A stretch of 35,463 bases of DNA from Chloroflexota bacterium (GTDB lineage Bacteria > Chloroflexota > Dormibacteria > Dormibacterales > Dormibacteraceae): NCBI GenBank assembly GCA_005879985.1, contig VBIA01000153.1, forward strand, positions 1 to 35,463, given 5' to 3'. The notes beneath the pieces were generated by a model that ran no database searches, had not been told where the DNA came from, and was given only the letters and a program-made list of their open reading frames with translations. Position 1 is the first letter of the stretch, and each line of letters begins with the position of its first letter. The position numbers and the translations under genes were made by a program. Positions 14,303 to 21,866 of this stretch are shown here, in pieces.

Positions 14303-14943
14303 GGACTGTCGAGGTCACCGACGCGCTGCAGGAATACATGGACAGCCTCGTGCTACCGCGGGACAAGGTGCTCGCGCGCATGGAGGAAGAAGCGCATCGC
14401 GAAGGCATCCCGATCGTCGACGAGCAGGAAGGCACCCTTCTGAGTCTGCTTGTGCGGATCGCGGGTGGGAAGCGCGTGCTCGAGCTCGGCACGGCCACCG
14501 GCTACAGCGGCATCTGGCTGCTGCGCGGCACCGACGGCGGCACGCTCACGACGTACGAGGTGGACAAGGAACGGGCGCGGCGAGCGCGCGCCAACTTCTC
14601 AGACGCCGGCCTTGGCGACCGCGCGCTGGTGCTGGAGGAGGACGCGGTCAAGGGCCTCGAAAAGCTCGACGCGCGGTTCGACGTCTGCTTCATCGACCTG
14701 TTGAACTCGTTCCCATCCGAGGATGTCGTGCGGACCGTCTTCGGCCTTTGCATGGAGCACCTCGATGCTGGGGCGCTCCTGCTGGCGGACAACGCGCTTC
14801 GCCAGGGCGAGGTCGTGCAGCCCAAGAACCAGCAGGCGCGCAACGTGCGCCGCTACAACGAGCTGGTGGCGAATGATCGGCGCCTCGAGGGCGTCGTCGT
14901 GCCGATCCGCGACGGATTGTCGATCGCGCGCGTCAGGGACTGA
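14299..14943 (+). CDS. SAM-dependent O-methyltransferase (caffeoyl-CoA type)
   Basis: The 214-residue protein is a class I methyltransferase of the COMT-like group. Motif I is VLELGTATGYSGIWL (60-74). YEVDKERARRARANF supplies the acidic residue that binds SAM ribose, EEDAVKGLEKL precedes the strand DVCFID, and LLADNALRQGEV and GLSIARV close the fold. In the family, ID followed by an Asp or Asn pair binds a divalent metal; here FIDLLNSF retains the first Asp. Substrates are small catechols or other hydroxyl groups and cannot be predicted. The ATG at 14299 overlaps the stop of the decayed aminotransferase (ATGA). A folded repeat element lies directly after its stop. Confidence 0.88.
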   Translation: MRTVEVTDALQEYMDSLVLPRDKVLARMEEEAHREGIPIVDEQEGTLLSLLVRIAGGKRVLELGTATGYSGIWLLRGTDGGTLTTYEVDKERARRARANFSDAGLGDRALVLEEDAVKGLEKLDARFDVCFIDLLNSFPSEDVVRTVFGLCMEHLDAGALLLADNALRQGEVVQPKNQQARNVRRYNELVANDRRLEGVVVPIRDGLSIARVRD

Positions 14944-14947
14944 CCGT

Positions 14948-14996
14948 CCCTCCCCACCGTGTGGGGGCGCCGCTAAAGGCGGCGGTGCTAGGAGGG
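14948..14996. repeat. Branched palindromic element overlapping MFS stop
   Basis: CCCTCC (14948-14953) can pair with GGAGGG (14991-14996). Inside are CCCCAC-cgt-GTGGGG (14952-14966) and CGCCGC-taaag-GCGGCG (14968-14984). The outer and first inner stem compete for two bases. It lies between converging genes and includes the TAG (14988-14990) of the exporter gene, so it may act as a two-way terminator. Confidence 0.6.
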
Positions 14997-16235
14997 GGCG
15001 GCCGTGCTTGCTGCTGCGTCTTGCTTCGGCAGGTACTGATCGGCTCGGCCGAGCGCGGTGAATGCAAAGACCAGAGGGATGACGAACATCAGCGCGCCCA
15101 CACCGGCAAACACCAGCGCCACGTTGTGCGTGCGCTGGATCAGGTAGCCGCCGGCCAGCGAGCCCAGAGGCATCGCTGAGAACGCGAGCAAGCCCGCCAC
15201 ACTCAGCACTCGGCCGAGCATCCGGTTCGGGACGATCGCCTGCCGCAGGCTGAAAGTGTTGATGTTGAGCAGGCTGAGCAGCCCTTCGCGCAGAAGCACG
15301 AGCGGCAGGGCGAGCCAGAACCACGGGATGGCCGAAAAGACGATGGTGCACAGGCCGCCGAGCGACAGGCAGCCGATGACGACGACGCTGAAGGAGTAGC
15401 GCTTGCGGAGCCATCCCGCCGCCAGCGAGAAGATGACCGCCCCGACGCTGCCGGCGGCGAAGTAGAGGCCCAGCTCGAAGTTGTTCGCATGCAGGCGTTC
15501 TTTCGCATAAAGCACTCCCTGCGCGTAGATGGTGACGTTGACCAGGTTGAACAGCATCATCAGCAGGGAGATGTTCCGCAGCACGGGGTGGGTGACCACG
15601 TAGCGGAGCCCCTCTCCGATGTCCGCCAGGATCCTGGTCGCCGGCCGGTTCTTGATATCAGCGGTGTTGAAACCGCCCTTGATCGACGCCAGCGCACCGG
15701 CCGAGAAGACGTAGGAGATGGTATCTACGACCAGCAAAGCCGGCACCGAAATGACGCTGGCGATCGCGCCGGCGATGGTGGGCCCGATCACCTCTGACGT
15801 CTGATAGCTTGCGCTGATGCGTCCGTTGGCGGTGACGAGGTCGTCCTGGCCGACCAGGCTCGGGATCGCGGTGAACTCGGCCTGCTCGAAGATAAGGCCG
15901 AGCGAGCTCGACGCGAACTGCACGGCGTAGACCCAGTACACGTTGAGCAGGTGCATCCAGGCCAGCACCGGGATGGTGAGCATCACGAGCGCCAGCAGGA
16001 CGTCGACGGTGATCATCAGCCGCTTGCGATCGACCCGGTCGACCCACGCGCCGATGAACAGGCCAAACAGCAGATGCGGCAGCGCGTATGTGAAGGTCGT
16101 GATCGCAAGGCTGATCGGCGAATGTGTGAGCTGAAAGACCAGCAGAGGCAGCGCGAACCCCGAGAACGCGCTCCCAAGCACCGAGATCGTCTGCCCGGTG
16201 AAGAACTTCCAGAAGTCGACACGACGCGACTGCAC
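14988..16235 (-). CDS. MFS exporter, drug-efflux type
   Basis: The 415-residue protein has about 12 hydrophobic segments. MFS motif A, GAWVDRVDRKRLM (62-74), lies between helices 2 and 3. The sequence FEQAEFTAIPSLVGQDDLVTANG and RQAIVPNRMLGRVLS are typical of the MFS_3/EntS-like group of macrolide, tetracycline and siderophore exporters, in which a second copy of the loop motif occurs after helix 8. It probably exports small hydrophobic compounds with proton exchange. The GTG at 16235 is preceded at six bases by TAGCAT, consistent with a leaderless mRNA. It is divergent from an APH-fold kinase gene, 22 bases between start codons; an efflux pump beside an antibiotic-kinase-like protein suggests a resistance role, but that is inference. 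Confidence 0.88.
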   Translation of the reverse strand: MQSRRVDFWKFFTGQTISVLGSAFSGFALPLLVFQLTHSPISLAITTFTYALPHLLFGLFIGAWVDRVDRKRLMITVDVLLALVMLTIPVLAWMHLLNVYWVYAVQFASSSLGLIFEQAEFTAIPSLVGQDDLVTANGRISASYQTSEVIGPTIAGAIASVISVPALLVVDTISYVFSAGALASIKGGFNTADIKNRPATRILADIGEGLRYVVTHPVLRNISLLMMLFNLVNVTIYAQGVLYAKERLHANNFELGLYFAAGSVGAVIFSLAAGWLRKRYSFSVVVIGCLSLGGLCTIVFSAIPWFWLALPLVLLREGLLSLLNINTFSLRQAIVPNRMLGRVLSVAGLLAFSAMPLGSLAGGYLIQRTHNVALVFAGVGALMFVIPLVFAFTALGRADQYLPKQDAAASTAAPS

Positions 16236-16241
16236 CGGTGA

Positions 16242-16247
16242 ATGCTA
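16242..16247 (-). promoter_or_regulatory. -10 box TAGCAT for MFS exporter
   Basis: TAGCAT on the minus strand lies six bases before the GTG at 16235. The weaker TATCTG (16246-16251) on the plus strand lies six bases before the GTG at 16258 and shares the central TA base pairs, so the two divergent promoters overlap. Confidence 0.45.
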
Positions 16248-16257
16248 TCTGGAAGCT

Positions 16258-17247
16258 GTGAAGGCACCCCCTGAAGGTCTCGACGAAGCAGCGCTGAGCG
16301 AGGCAGTCGCTCGTTGCTGGGGAGTTGACGTCGAATCGATCAGCTACGAAGCGGTCGGCGGCGGGAGCCATCACTGGCTCCTTCGCACCGCCGACGCGGG
16401 TTATCGCTTCGTGACTGTGGACGATCTCGGCGCCAAACCATGGCTGGGCGCCGACCACGATTCCGCCTTCGCCGGCCTGGAGGCCGCATTCAGGACAGCG
16501 CGCAAACTGCGCGCCTCTGGTCTTGACTTCGTGGTTGCCCCGATTCCGGCCGCGGACGGCACGATGGTGACGCGTCTCGACGGAAGATTCAGCGCGGCGC
16601 TCTTTCCATACATCGCCGGCCGAGCTGGGCAATTCGGCGAAAAGTTCGGCCGGCGCGACCGGCAGGACCTGTGCGAGATGTGGGCAAAGCTGCACCTCGC
16701 GACCGCGGTCGTGCGGGATGGGGCTCCGCGGCGGAGTCTCGATGTCCCTGGCCGAGCAGACCTCGACGGCGCATTGAGGAATCTCGACAGTCCGTGGACC
16801 GGCGGGCCCTACTCAGAGCGTGCACGCGAATGGATGACAGCGAGCCGTGATCTCGTAGAAGCGTCCCTCGACAGGTACGACCGGCTTGCCGGTGAGGTTG
16901 CCACCAGAGAGCTCGTGATCACCCACGGCGAGCCCCATGGAGGCAACCTGATCCGAACAGAAGACGGATTGCACCTTATCGACTGGGACACCGTCGCCAT
17001 GGCGCCACCCGAGCGGGATCTGTGGATGCTCGACGACGGCACAGTCGAGGGCCTGCGGGCGTACATCGAGGCGACCGGGCACGCGATCGATCGATCAGCC
17101 CTGGACTTCTACCGCCTGGCCTGGTTGGTCACCGATGTCGCGGCTTTCACGACCAAGCTCCGGCGGCCCCACACCGACGACGCCAACTCCGCCCACGCGT
17201 GGAGGGCTCTTGGGATCACCGGCGAGAGCCTCAGCTCGATGCTTTGA
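16258..17247 (+). CDS. APH-fold phosphotransferase, spectinomycin-kinase-like
   Basis: The 329-residue protein has the aminoglycoside phosphotransferase fold: an N-lobe with SISYEAVGGGSHHWLLRT and a C-lobe catalytic loop THGEPHGGNLI followed by LIDWDTVAMAPPERDLW (metal-binding IDWD). The catalytic position is Glu (HGE) where many family members have Asp; HGEPH variants are known in actinobacterial members, so this is not by itself inactivating. The overall form resembles APH(9)-like spectinomycin kinases, but many homologues phosphorylate metabolites. The GTG at 16258 was chosen over a frame extending to 16198, which overlaps the divergent exporter. Its 3' end overlaps moaE by 17 bases in converging orientation. 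Confidence 0.83.
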   Translation: MKAPPEGLDEAALSEAVARCWGVDVESISYEAVGGGSHHWLLRTADAGYRFVTVDDLGAKPWLGADHDSAFAGLEAAFRTARKLRASGLDFVVAPIPAADGTMVTRLDGRFSAALFPYIAGRAGQFGEKFGRRDRQDLCEMWAKLHLATAVVRDGAPRRSLDVPGRADLDGALRNLDSPWTGGPYSERAREWMTASRDLVEASLDRYDRLAGEVATRELVITHGEPHGGNLIRTEDGLHLIDWDTVAMAPPERDLWMLDDGTVEGLRAYIEATGHAIDRSALDFYRLAWLVTDVAAFTTKLRRPHTDDANSAHAWRALGITGESLSSML

Positions 17248-17659
17248 CGGCCTCGTCGCCCTCGATCCAGTAGGTCCCGTCCGCGGCATGCTCCTTCTTC
17301 CAGATCGGCACCGACTCCTTGAGCCGGTCGATACCCCATTTGCACGCCGCGATCGCCTCCGCTCGGTGCGGCGCGGACACCGAGACCACCACCGATGCCT
17401 CGCCGATCTCGAGGCGCCCTGTGCGATGGGCCATCGCCACGCGCGCCTCTGGCCAGCGATCCGCGATCTCGTCGGCGATCTTGCGCATCTGCGTGGTGGC
17501 CATCTCGTCGAAGGCCTCGTACTCGAGATGGGTCACCGTCCGGCCACGAGAGGTGTCGCGGACGATACCGGTAAAGGTGCAGATCGCTCCAGCTCGGGCG
17601 TGCGTGACAGCGCTCTCGGCGCGCCTGGCGTCCAGCGGCTCGGTCGTGACCTCGAACAT
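17231..17659 (-). CDS. moaE: Molybdopterin synthase catalytic subunit MoaE
   Basis: The 142-residue protein is a full MoaE. It has GAICTFTGIVRDTSRGRTVTHL (about 27-48), EYEAFDEMA, VAMAHRTGRLEIGEASVVVSVSAPHRAEAI with the active-site region, and CKWGIDRLKESVPIWKKE with the catalytic lysines. It transfers sulfur from the MoaD thiocarboxylate to precursor Z to make molybdopterin. The ATG at 17659 starts the family sequence (MFEVTTEPL). It is the last gene of the pckA-SLOG-moaD-moaE run. Between it and moaD lies a repeat hairpin, which has altered the end of moaD. No other Mo-cofactor gene is present in the window. Confidence 0.93.
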   Translation of the reverse strand: MFEVTTEPLDARRAESAVTHARAGAICTFTGIVRDTSRGRTVTHLEYEAFDEMATTQMRKIADEIADRWPEARVAMAHRTGRLEIGEASVVVSVSAPHRAEAIAACKWGIDRLKESVPIWKKEHAADGTYWIEGDEAVKASS

Positions 17660-17675
17660 CACCCCCACTTGACCG

Positions 17676-17715
17676 CGCAAACTCAGAGCCTCCGGCGTGA
17701 GTTTGCGGGGACCCC
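17676..17715. repeat. CGGGGACCCC-tailed hairpin, copy 3 (within moaD 3' end)
   Basis: CGCAAACTCA (17676-17685) pairs perfectly with TGAGTTTGCG (17698-17707) around the 12-nt loop GAGCCTCCGGCG, then GGGACCCC. The minus-strand moaD frame reads through it and stops inside its left arm (TGA 17685-17683). Confidence 0.75.
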
Positions 17716-17994
17716 TGGAACCGTGTTCGCACCGCCGCTCACTGGCGGTATGAATGCGACCTCGTCGCCCTCGCTGACCACGGTGTCCCAGCTGGAAAAC
17801 TCCTGATTGATCGCCGGTCGCACGGCATCGAGGTTGGATTCGAGCGCCGGGTGCGCGCCCCGCAGCGCGGCGTACACGTCCCCGACAGTCGAGCGCTGGG
17901 GCACATGCACGGTCTCCGAATCGGTGCCGGCCTGCTCGCGCAGCCGCGCGAAGAACCGAGCATGGATCGCCACCGCCACGGTCATCGGCTCCAT
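17683..17994 (-). CDS. moaD: Molybdopterin synthase sulfur carrier MoaD with C-terminal extension
   Basis: The beta-grasp protein (VAIHARFFARLREQAG, STVGDVYAAL, INQEFSSWDTVVSEGDEVAFIPPVSGG) is clearly MoaD. In the family the chain ends in Gly-Gly, whose carboxylate is adenylated and thiolated by MoeB. Here 15 residues follow (ANTVPGVPANSRRRL), the last ten or so encoded by the repeat hairpin 17676-17715. Unless a protease removes them, the carrier could not be charged; Gly-Gly processing is known for other sulfur carriers with tails, such as those cut by JAMM peptidases. The start is ATG 17994, one base after the upstream stop; ATG 17985 is also possible. It lies in the pckA-SLOG-moaD-moaE operon. 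Confidence 0.88.
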   Translation of the reverse strand: MEPMTVAVAIHARFFARLREQAGTDSETVHVPQRSTVGDVYAALRGAHPALESNLDAVRPAINQEFSSWDTVVSEGDEVAFIPPVSGGANTVPGVPANSRRRL

Positions 17995-17995
17995 C

Positions 17996-18343
17996 TTAGG
18001 TGGCCACGAACACGTGGACTTCCTTGCCGGCGTCGAGCGCTCGCTCGACCGTGGTGCGCGTTCCCTTCGAGCTGCCATCCCAGAACGCCACCAGCACATC
18101 GCACGCGTCGACCAGCCTCTGGTTGCGCGCGGCTGACTTCGACACGTCCGCCATCTCGTCGAACGAAGCCGGCATCACCCGAACCGGCAGTCCGCGCGTG
18201 CGCGCTGCCCTGGTCGCCGCCGCGTCCACGCCGCTCGCGCTGCCGGTGACGATCGACGAGCCGGCCGGAAGGTTCTTCACGTAATCAGTGACGCGGTCCG
18301 GGTCGGCGAAGTGCCGGCTGCCGACGATGGCGACCCGCAACAC
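17996..18343 (-). CDS. SLOG-family (DUF2493 / YspA-like) nucleotide-binding protein
   Basis: The 115-residue protein is a small Rossmann-like SLOG domain: VAIVGSRHF (4-12), IVTGSASGVDAAATRAA (about 31-47), then ARNQRLVDACDVLVAFWDGSSKGTRTTVERAL, and a final strand VHVFVAT. DprA, LOG and YspA/DUF2493 proteins share this pattern and are thought to bind nucleotides or nucleotide-derived ligands. The specific role is unknown. The GTG at 18343 lies two bases after the pckA stop, and the stop is one base before moaD, so it is co-transcribed with both. Nothing links it functionally to molybdenum cofactor synthesis except position. Confidence 0.85.
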   Translation of the reverse strand: MLRVAIVGSRHFADPDRVTDYVKNLPAGSSIVTGSASGVDAAATRAARTRGLPVRVMPASFDEMADVSKSAARNQRLVDACDVLVAFWDGSSKGTRTTVERALDAGKEVHVFVAT

Positions 18344-18345
18344 TG

Positions 18346-19804
18346 CTAGCCGGCGCTGGACGCGCTCTTGCCGATGTCGTTGATGTTCTCCTCGAACATG
18401 CCGCGCAGCTTGGCCGCCTGCCGGTCGTACTCCTCGGGGTCAGGCCAGCTGTCGCGCGTGTCGAGCACCTCGCGCGGCACGCCGGGGACGCGGTTGGGGA
18501 TGTGCAGCCCGAAGATCGGGTCGACGTGAGTGTTCACGCCGCGCAGGTCCCCGTTGAGGACTGCGCGCACGATCGCGCGCGTGTGCGCGATCGACATCCT
18601 CTCGCCCACGCCGTATGGCCCGCCGACCCAGCCCGTGTTCAGCATCCAGACGTCAACGTGGTGCCGCTTCACGCGCTCGATGAGCATGTCCGCGTAGCGC
18701 TCGGGCGGCAGCACCAGGAAGGGGGCAGCGAAGCAGGTGCTGAAGATGGGCTCCGGCTCGGTCACCCCGCGCTCCGTGCCCGCGACCTTGGCCGTGTAGC
18801 CGGAAAGGAAGTAGTGGCGCATCTGGTCGTCGTCCAGCCGTGCGACCGGCGGCATGACCCCGTACGCGTCAGCGGACAGGAACAACACGTTGTGGGGGTG
18901 GCTCCCCATCCCATTGGGGATGGCGTTCGGGATCAGGTCGACCGGGTACGCCGCACGCGTGTTCTCGGTCTTCTCGTCCGAGTCGTAGTCCGGCACTCGC
19001 GTGCGCGGGTCGAACACCACGTTCTCGAGGATCGTCCCGAAGCTTTCGGTGGCCGCGTAGATCTCCGGCTCCGAGTCCTTGCGGATGCGAATCGTCTTCG
19101 CGTAGCACCCGCCCTCGAAGTTGAAGACCCCGCGGTCGGACCAGCCGTGCTCATCGTCCCCGATCAGGCGGCGCGAAGGATCCGCTGACAGCGTCGTCTT
19201 GCCGGTGCCGCTCAAACCGAAGAACAGCGCCACGTCGGAGCCGTCCACATCGGTGTTGGCCGAGCAGTGCATCGGGAAGACGCTCTGCGCGGGGAGCAGA
19301 TAGTTCAGGGCCGTGAAGATCGACTTCTTGATCTCGCCGGCGTAACCCGTGCCGCCGATGAGCACGATCCGCCGTCCGAGATTGACCAGGATGAACGTCT
19401 CGCTGTGCGTCCCGTCGCGCGCAGGGTCGGCCTTGAACGAGGGCAGCGAGATGACGGTGAAGTCGGGTTCGAAGCCCATGAGCTCGTCGGCGTTCGGCCG
19501 GATGAACAGATTGCGCGCGAACAGGCTGTGCCACGCCATCTCCGACCTGCATTCGGCGCAGCAGGGCGTCGAAGCGATCGCTGCCGATGGGCTGGTTGCC
19601 CGGGTGCCACCAGATCGCGTCCTGGCTCGATGGCTCTTTGACGAAGAACTTGTCCTTGGGCGACCGGCCTGTATGCCTGCCGGTCTCGGCGGTCAGCGCA
19701 CCCGTCGAAACGACGGCCGCCTCGTCGCGGCGGATGGCGTGCTCGTAAAGCGCGGCCGGGCTGAGGTTGCGTCGCTCGGTGGCGACTTTGTCAGTGATGG
19801 CCAT
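18346..19804 (-). pseudogene. pckA: ATP-type phosphoenolpyruvate carboxykinase, internal deletion and frameshift
   Basis: Two frames encode one PEP carboxykinase. From ATG 19804, about 87 residues give the N-terminus with the substrate-binding HTGRSPKDK (44-52). The rest is read in another frame from about 19542 ([16 protein letters not shown]) to 18346, with [11 protein letters not shown], the P-loop [42 protein letters not shown] and [11 protein letters not shown]. Compared with E. coli PckA, about 33 residues around GKRLFVVDAF are missing at the junction (19540-19546), and the frame changes there. Catalytic residues are otherwise complete. The intact enzyme converts oxaloacetate to PEP in gluconeogenesis. 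As read it cannot produce a full protein. It heads the SLOG-moaD-moaE operon. Confidence 0.88.
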
Positions 19805-19815
19805 GCTTCGTGTTC

Positions 19816-19821
19816 AGGATA
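19816..19821 (-). promoter_or_regulatory. -10 box TATCCT upstream of pckA
   Basis: TATCCT on the minus strand lies 11 bases before the ATG at 19804, giving a leader of only about four bases. It would drive pckA, the SLOG gene, moaD and moaE. Confidence 0.4.
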
Positions 19822-19880
19822 AGCAATCAGTTAGTCACCACCGTACCGCGCCTGGCGCGCGAACGGGCCCGGAGCCAGGC

Positions 19881-21866
19881 TTACGCGATACGGGCCCGGC
19901 GGGAGCTGGCCCGGCGGCGCTGCCGGCCGCTTACGTAGTCGACCAGGATGTACTCGCCAAGGCGCTCCGGCGAAACGAAAAACGCCCTGCCCTTGTTGAT
20001 GCGGGTCATCTGGTTGATGAACTCGGTCAGGTACGGCCCGCGCTCGAGCATGAACGTGTTGATCACGATGCGGTCGCGCGTGCAGCGCCGCACCTCGCGC
20101 AGCGTCTGCTGGATGGTCTTGTAAGTGGGCGGGTAGGCGAAGTAGGCGCGCCCGTTGTCTTCGAGGTGCGCGGTCGGCTCGCCGTCCGTGATCATGATGA
20201 TCTGCCGGTTGCCGCGGTGCTTCGCCAGCAGCGACCGCGCGAGCTGGAAGCCGTGCTGCATGTTGGTGCCGTACACGTAGTCGTTGAGCGCGAGCTGCGG
20301 CAGCGTATGCGGCTTGAGCTCGACGGCGTAGTTCGAGAAGCCGACGACGTACAGGGAGTCGCGCGGGTACTGGCTGCGGATGAGCGAATCGAGCGCGATC
20401 GCCACCTTCTTGGCGGCCAGGAAGCAGCCACGCAAAAACATCGAGCGGCTCATGTCGATCATCAGCACCGTCGACGCCTGTGTCACGTGCTCGGTGCGGT
20501 GAACCACGAAGTCCTTGGCCCCGATTCGCACCGGCACCTGCGGACCCTCGCGTACGAGCGAGTTGAACAGCGTCTCTTTCAGGTCCATCAAGAACGGGTC
20601 GCCGTATTCGTATTCCTTCAGCTCGTCTGACGCGTCGTTGCCGATGCCGCCGCGGTACAGCTGGTGCTGGCCCATCCGCGTCTTCTTGAGCTGGTCGAAG
20701 ATGTCCTTCAGCGCCGACTGGCCGATGCGTCGCATGCCGCGCGGCGTTAGCTCCAGACGGCGACCGCGGCGCTCCACGTAGCCCGCCTTCTCGAGCACGT
20801 CGGTCACGCGGCGCAGCTGGTCCAAAGCCTGACGCGCCTCCGGGCCCAGCAGCTCCTGCGCCAGCGAGCGGTCGACGTCGTCAGGGCGGAAGCTGCCGCG
20901 CTCGAGCTGCGACTCAAGCCGGTCCATCTGCTGCAGGCGCTCCATAAGCCCCATCGCCTCGCCCATGCTCAGCGGGTCCTCGCCGAAGAACGGGTAGCGC
21001 TCTGTCAGCTCCGAGGGCGGCATCATCGCCTGCATGAAGCCCGACAGGCGCGCCAGCTCCAGGCGCAGCGAGTCGTCCTGCAGGAGCGCGTCCATCATCT
21101 GACGCAGCTCCTCGCGGGCCTCGGGGCTCAGGCTTTGCAGCAGCGACTGCATCTGCGCCATCTGCCGCTGCAGATGCTCGAGCAGCTCGTCGAGGCTGTT
21201 GATGCCGGACGGGAACATGTCCCCGAACTTCTCCATGAAGCCGTTGAAGTCAGGCGTCCGGCCTTCCATGCGGTCCTCGAGCATCTTGTTCAGCGAGCGC
21301 ACCATGTCGCGAACGCGCGACAGGTCCTGGCCCTGCATCTGCTGGATCGAGCCCTTCAGGCCCTGGAACATCTGGTCGAGCATCTGCTTCTGAAGCCGCT
21401 GCATCAGCGCGTCGAACTTCTGACGCGCCTCGTCATCGACGAACTCGTAGTCGCGCAGCGCCTTCACGCGTCCGCCGAGCTCGTCAGGCATGCGGTCGAG
21501 CTGGTCGTTGCGCTGCTTGGCGATGCGCTCCATGAGCTTGCGCGCCTCGGGCGTCGCGGCCTCGTTCTGCCGCCGCTCGATGCCCTCGCGCTCGGTGTCG
21601 ATGACGTCCTGCACCTCCTGGCGCAGCTGGTCGACGGTGGAGTCGAGGTTGTAGCGGCCGAGCTCGCGCTCGCGCGCCTCACGCAGCTGCTTGAGGAGCT
21701 GCTCCAGGCCCTGCATGTTGGGCGATCCCCATCGGAGCAGGCGCTGCAGCGCCGCATTGAGGTCGCCGTAGTTCATCAGGTCGTCGGACAGCGAGTCCAG
21801 CAGGTCCCCGGCGTCCAGATCGTCCACGCGCTGGGAGCCGTCCCAGCGCGAGTACCGAAACTTCAC
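19881..21866 (-). CDS. VWA-domain protein with long helical N-terminal region
   Basis: The 661-residue protein starts MKFRYSRWDG and has a long, Gln/Glu/Leu-rich helical part (about 30-400) with likely coiled coils (LEQLLKQLREARERELG, QRQMAQMQSLLQSL). A von Willebrand A domain (about 460-640) follows, with the MIDAS motif DMSRSM at 471-476, then YVVGFS, NMQHGFQLARSLL and MITDGEPTAH. It resembles the Rv0959-type VWA proteins of actinobacteria, which pair with a MoxR/Mg-chelatase-type ATPase to remodel partner proteins. That ATPase is not in the window. The GTG start overlaps the amidase stop (GTGA at 21863-21866), so the two genes are translated together. The partner and function are unknown. 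Confidence 0.87.
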   Translation of the reverse strand: MKFRYSRWDGSQRVDDLDAGDLLDSLSDDLMNYGDLNAALQRLLRWGSPNMQGLEQLLKQLREARERELGRYNLDSTVDQLRQEVQDVIDTEREGIERRQNEAATPEARKLMERIAKQRNDQLDRMPDELGGRVKALRDYEFVDDEARQKFDALMQRLQKQMLDQMFQGLKGSIQQMQGQDLSRVRDMVRSLNKMLEDRMEGRTPDFNGFMEKFGDMFPSGINSLDELLEHLQRQMAQMQSLLQSLSPEAREELRQMMDALLQDDSLRLELARLSGFMQAMMPPSELTERYPFFGEDPLSMGEAMGLMERLQQMDRLESQLERGSFRPDDVDRSLAQELLGPEARQALDQLRRVTDVLEKAGYVERRGRRLELTPRGMRRIGQSALKDIFDQLKKTRMGQHQLYRGGIGNDASDELKEYEYGDPFLMDLKETLFNSLVREGPQVPVRIGAKDFVVHRTEHVTQASTVLMIDMSRSMFLRGCFLAAKKVAIALDSLIRSQYPRDSLYVVGFSNYAVELKPHTLPQLALNDYVYGTNMQHGFQLARSLLAKHRGNRQIIMITDGEPTAHLEDNGRAYFAYPPTYKTIQQTLREVRRCTRDRIVINTFMLERGPYLTEFINQMTRINKGRAFFVSPERLGEYILVDYVSGRQRRRASSRRARIA

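Noticed and set aside
16921-16960. HGEPHGGN in the APH-fold kinase as a lost catalytic Asp
   Set aside because: HGE in place of HGD occurs in other APH-fold relatives, and the metal-binding IDWD is intact, so inactivity is not implied.
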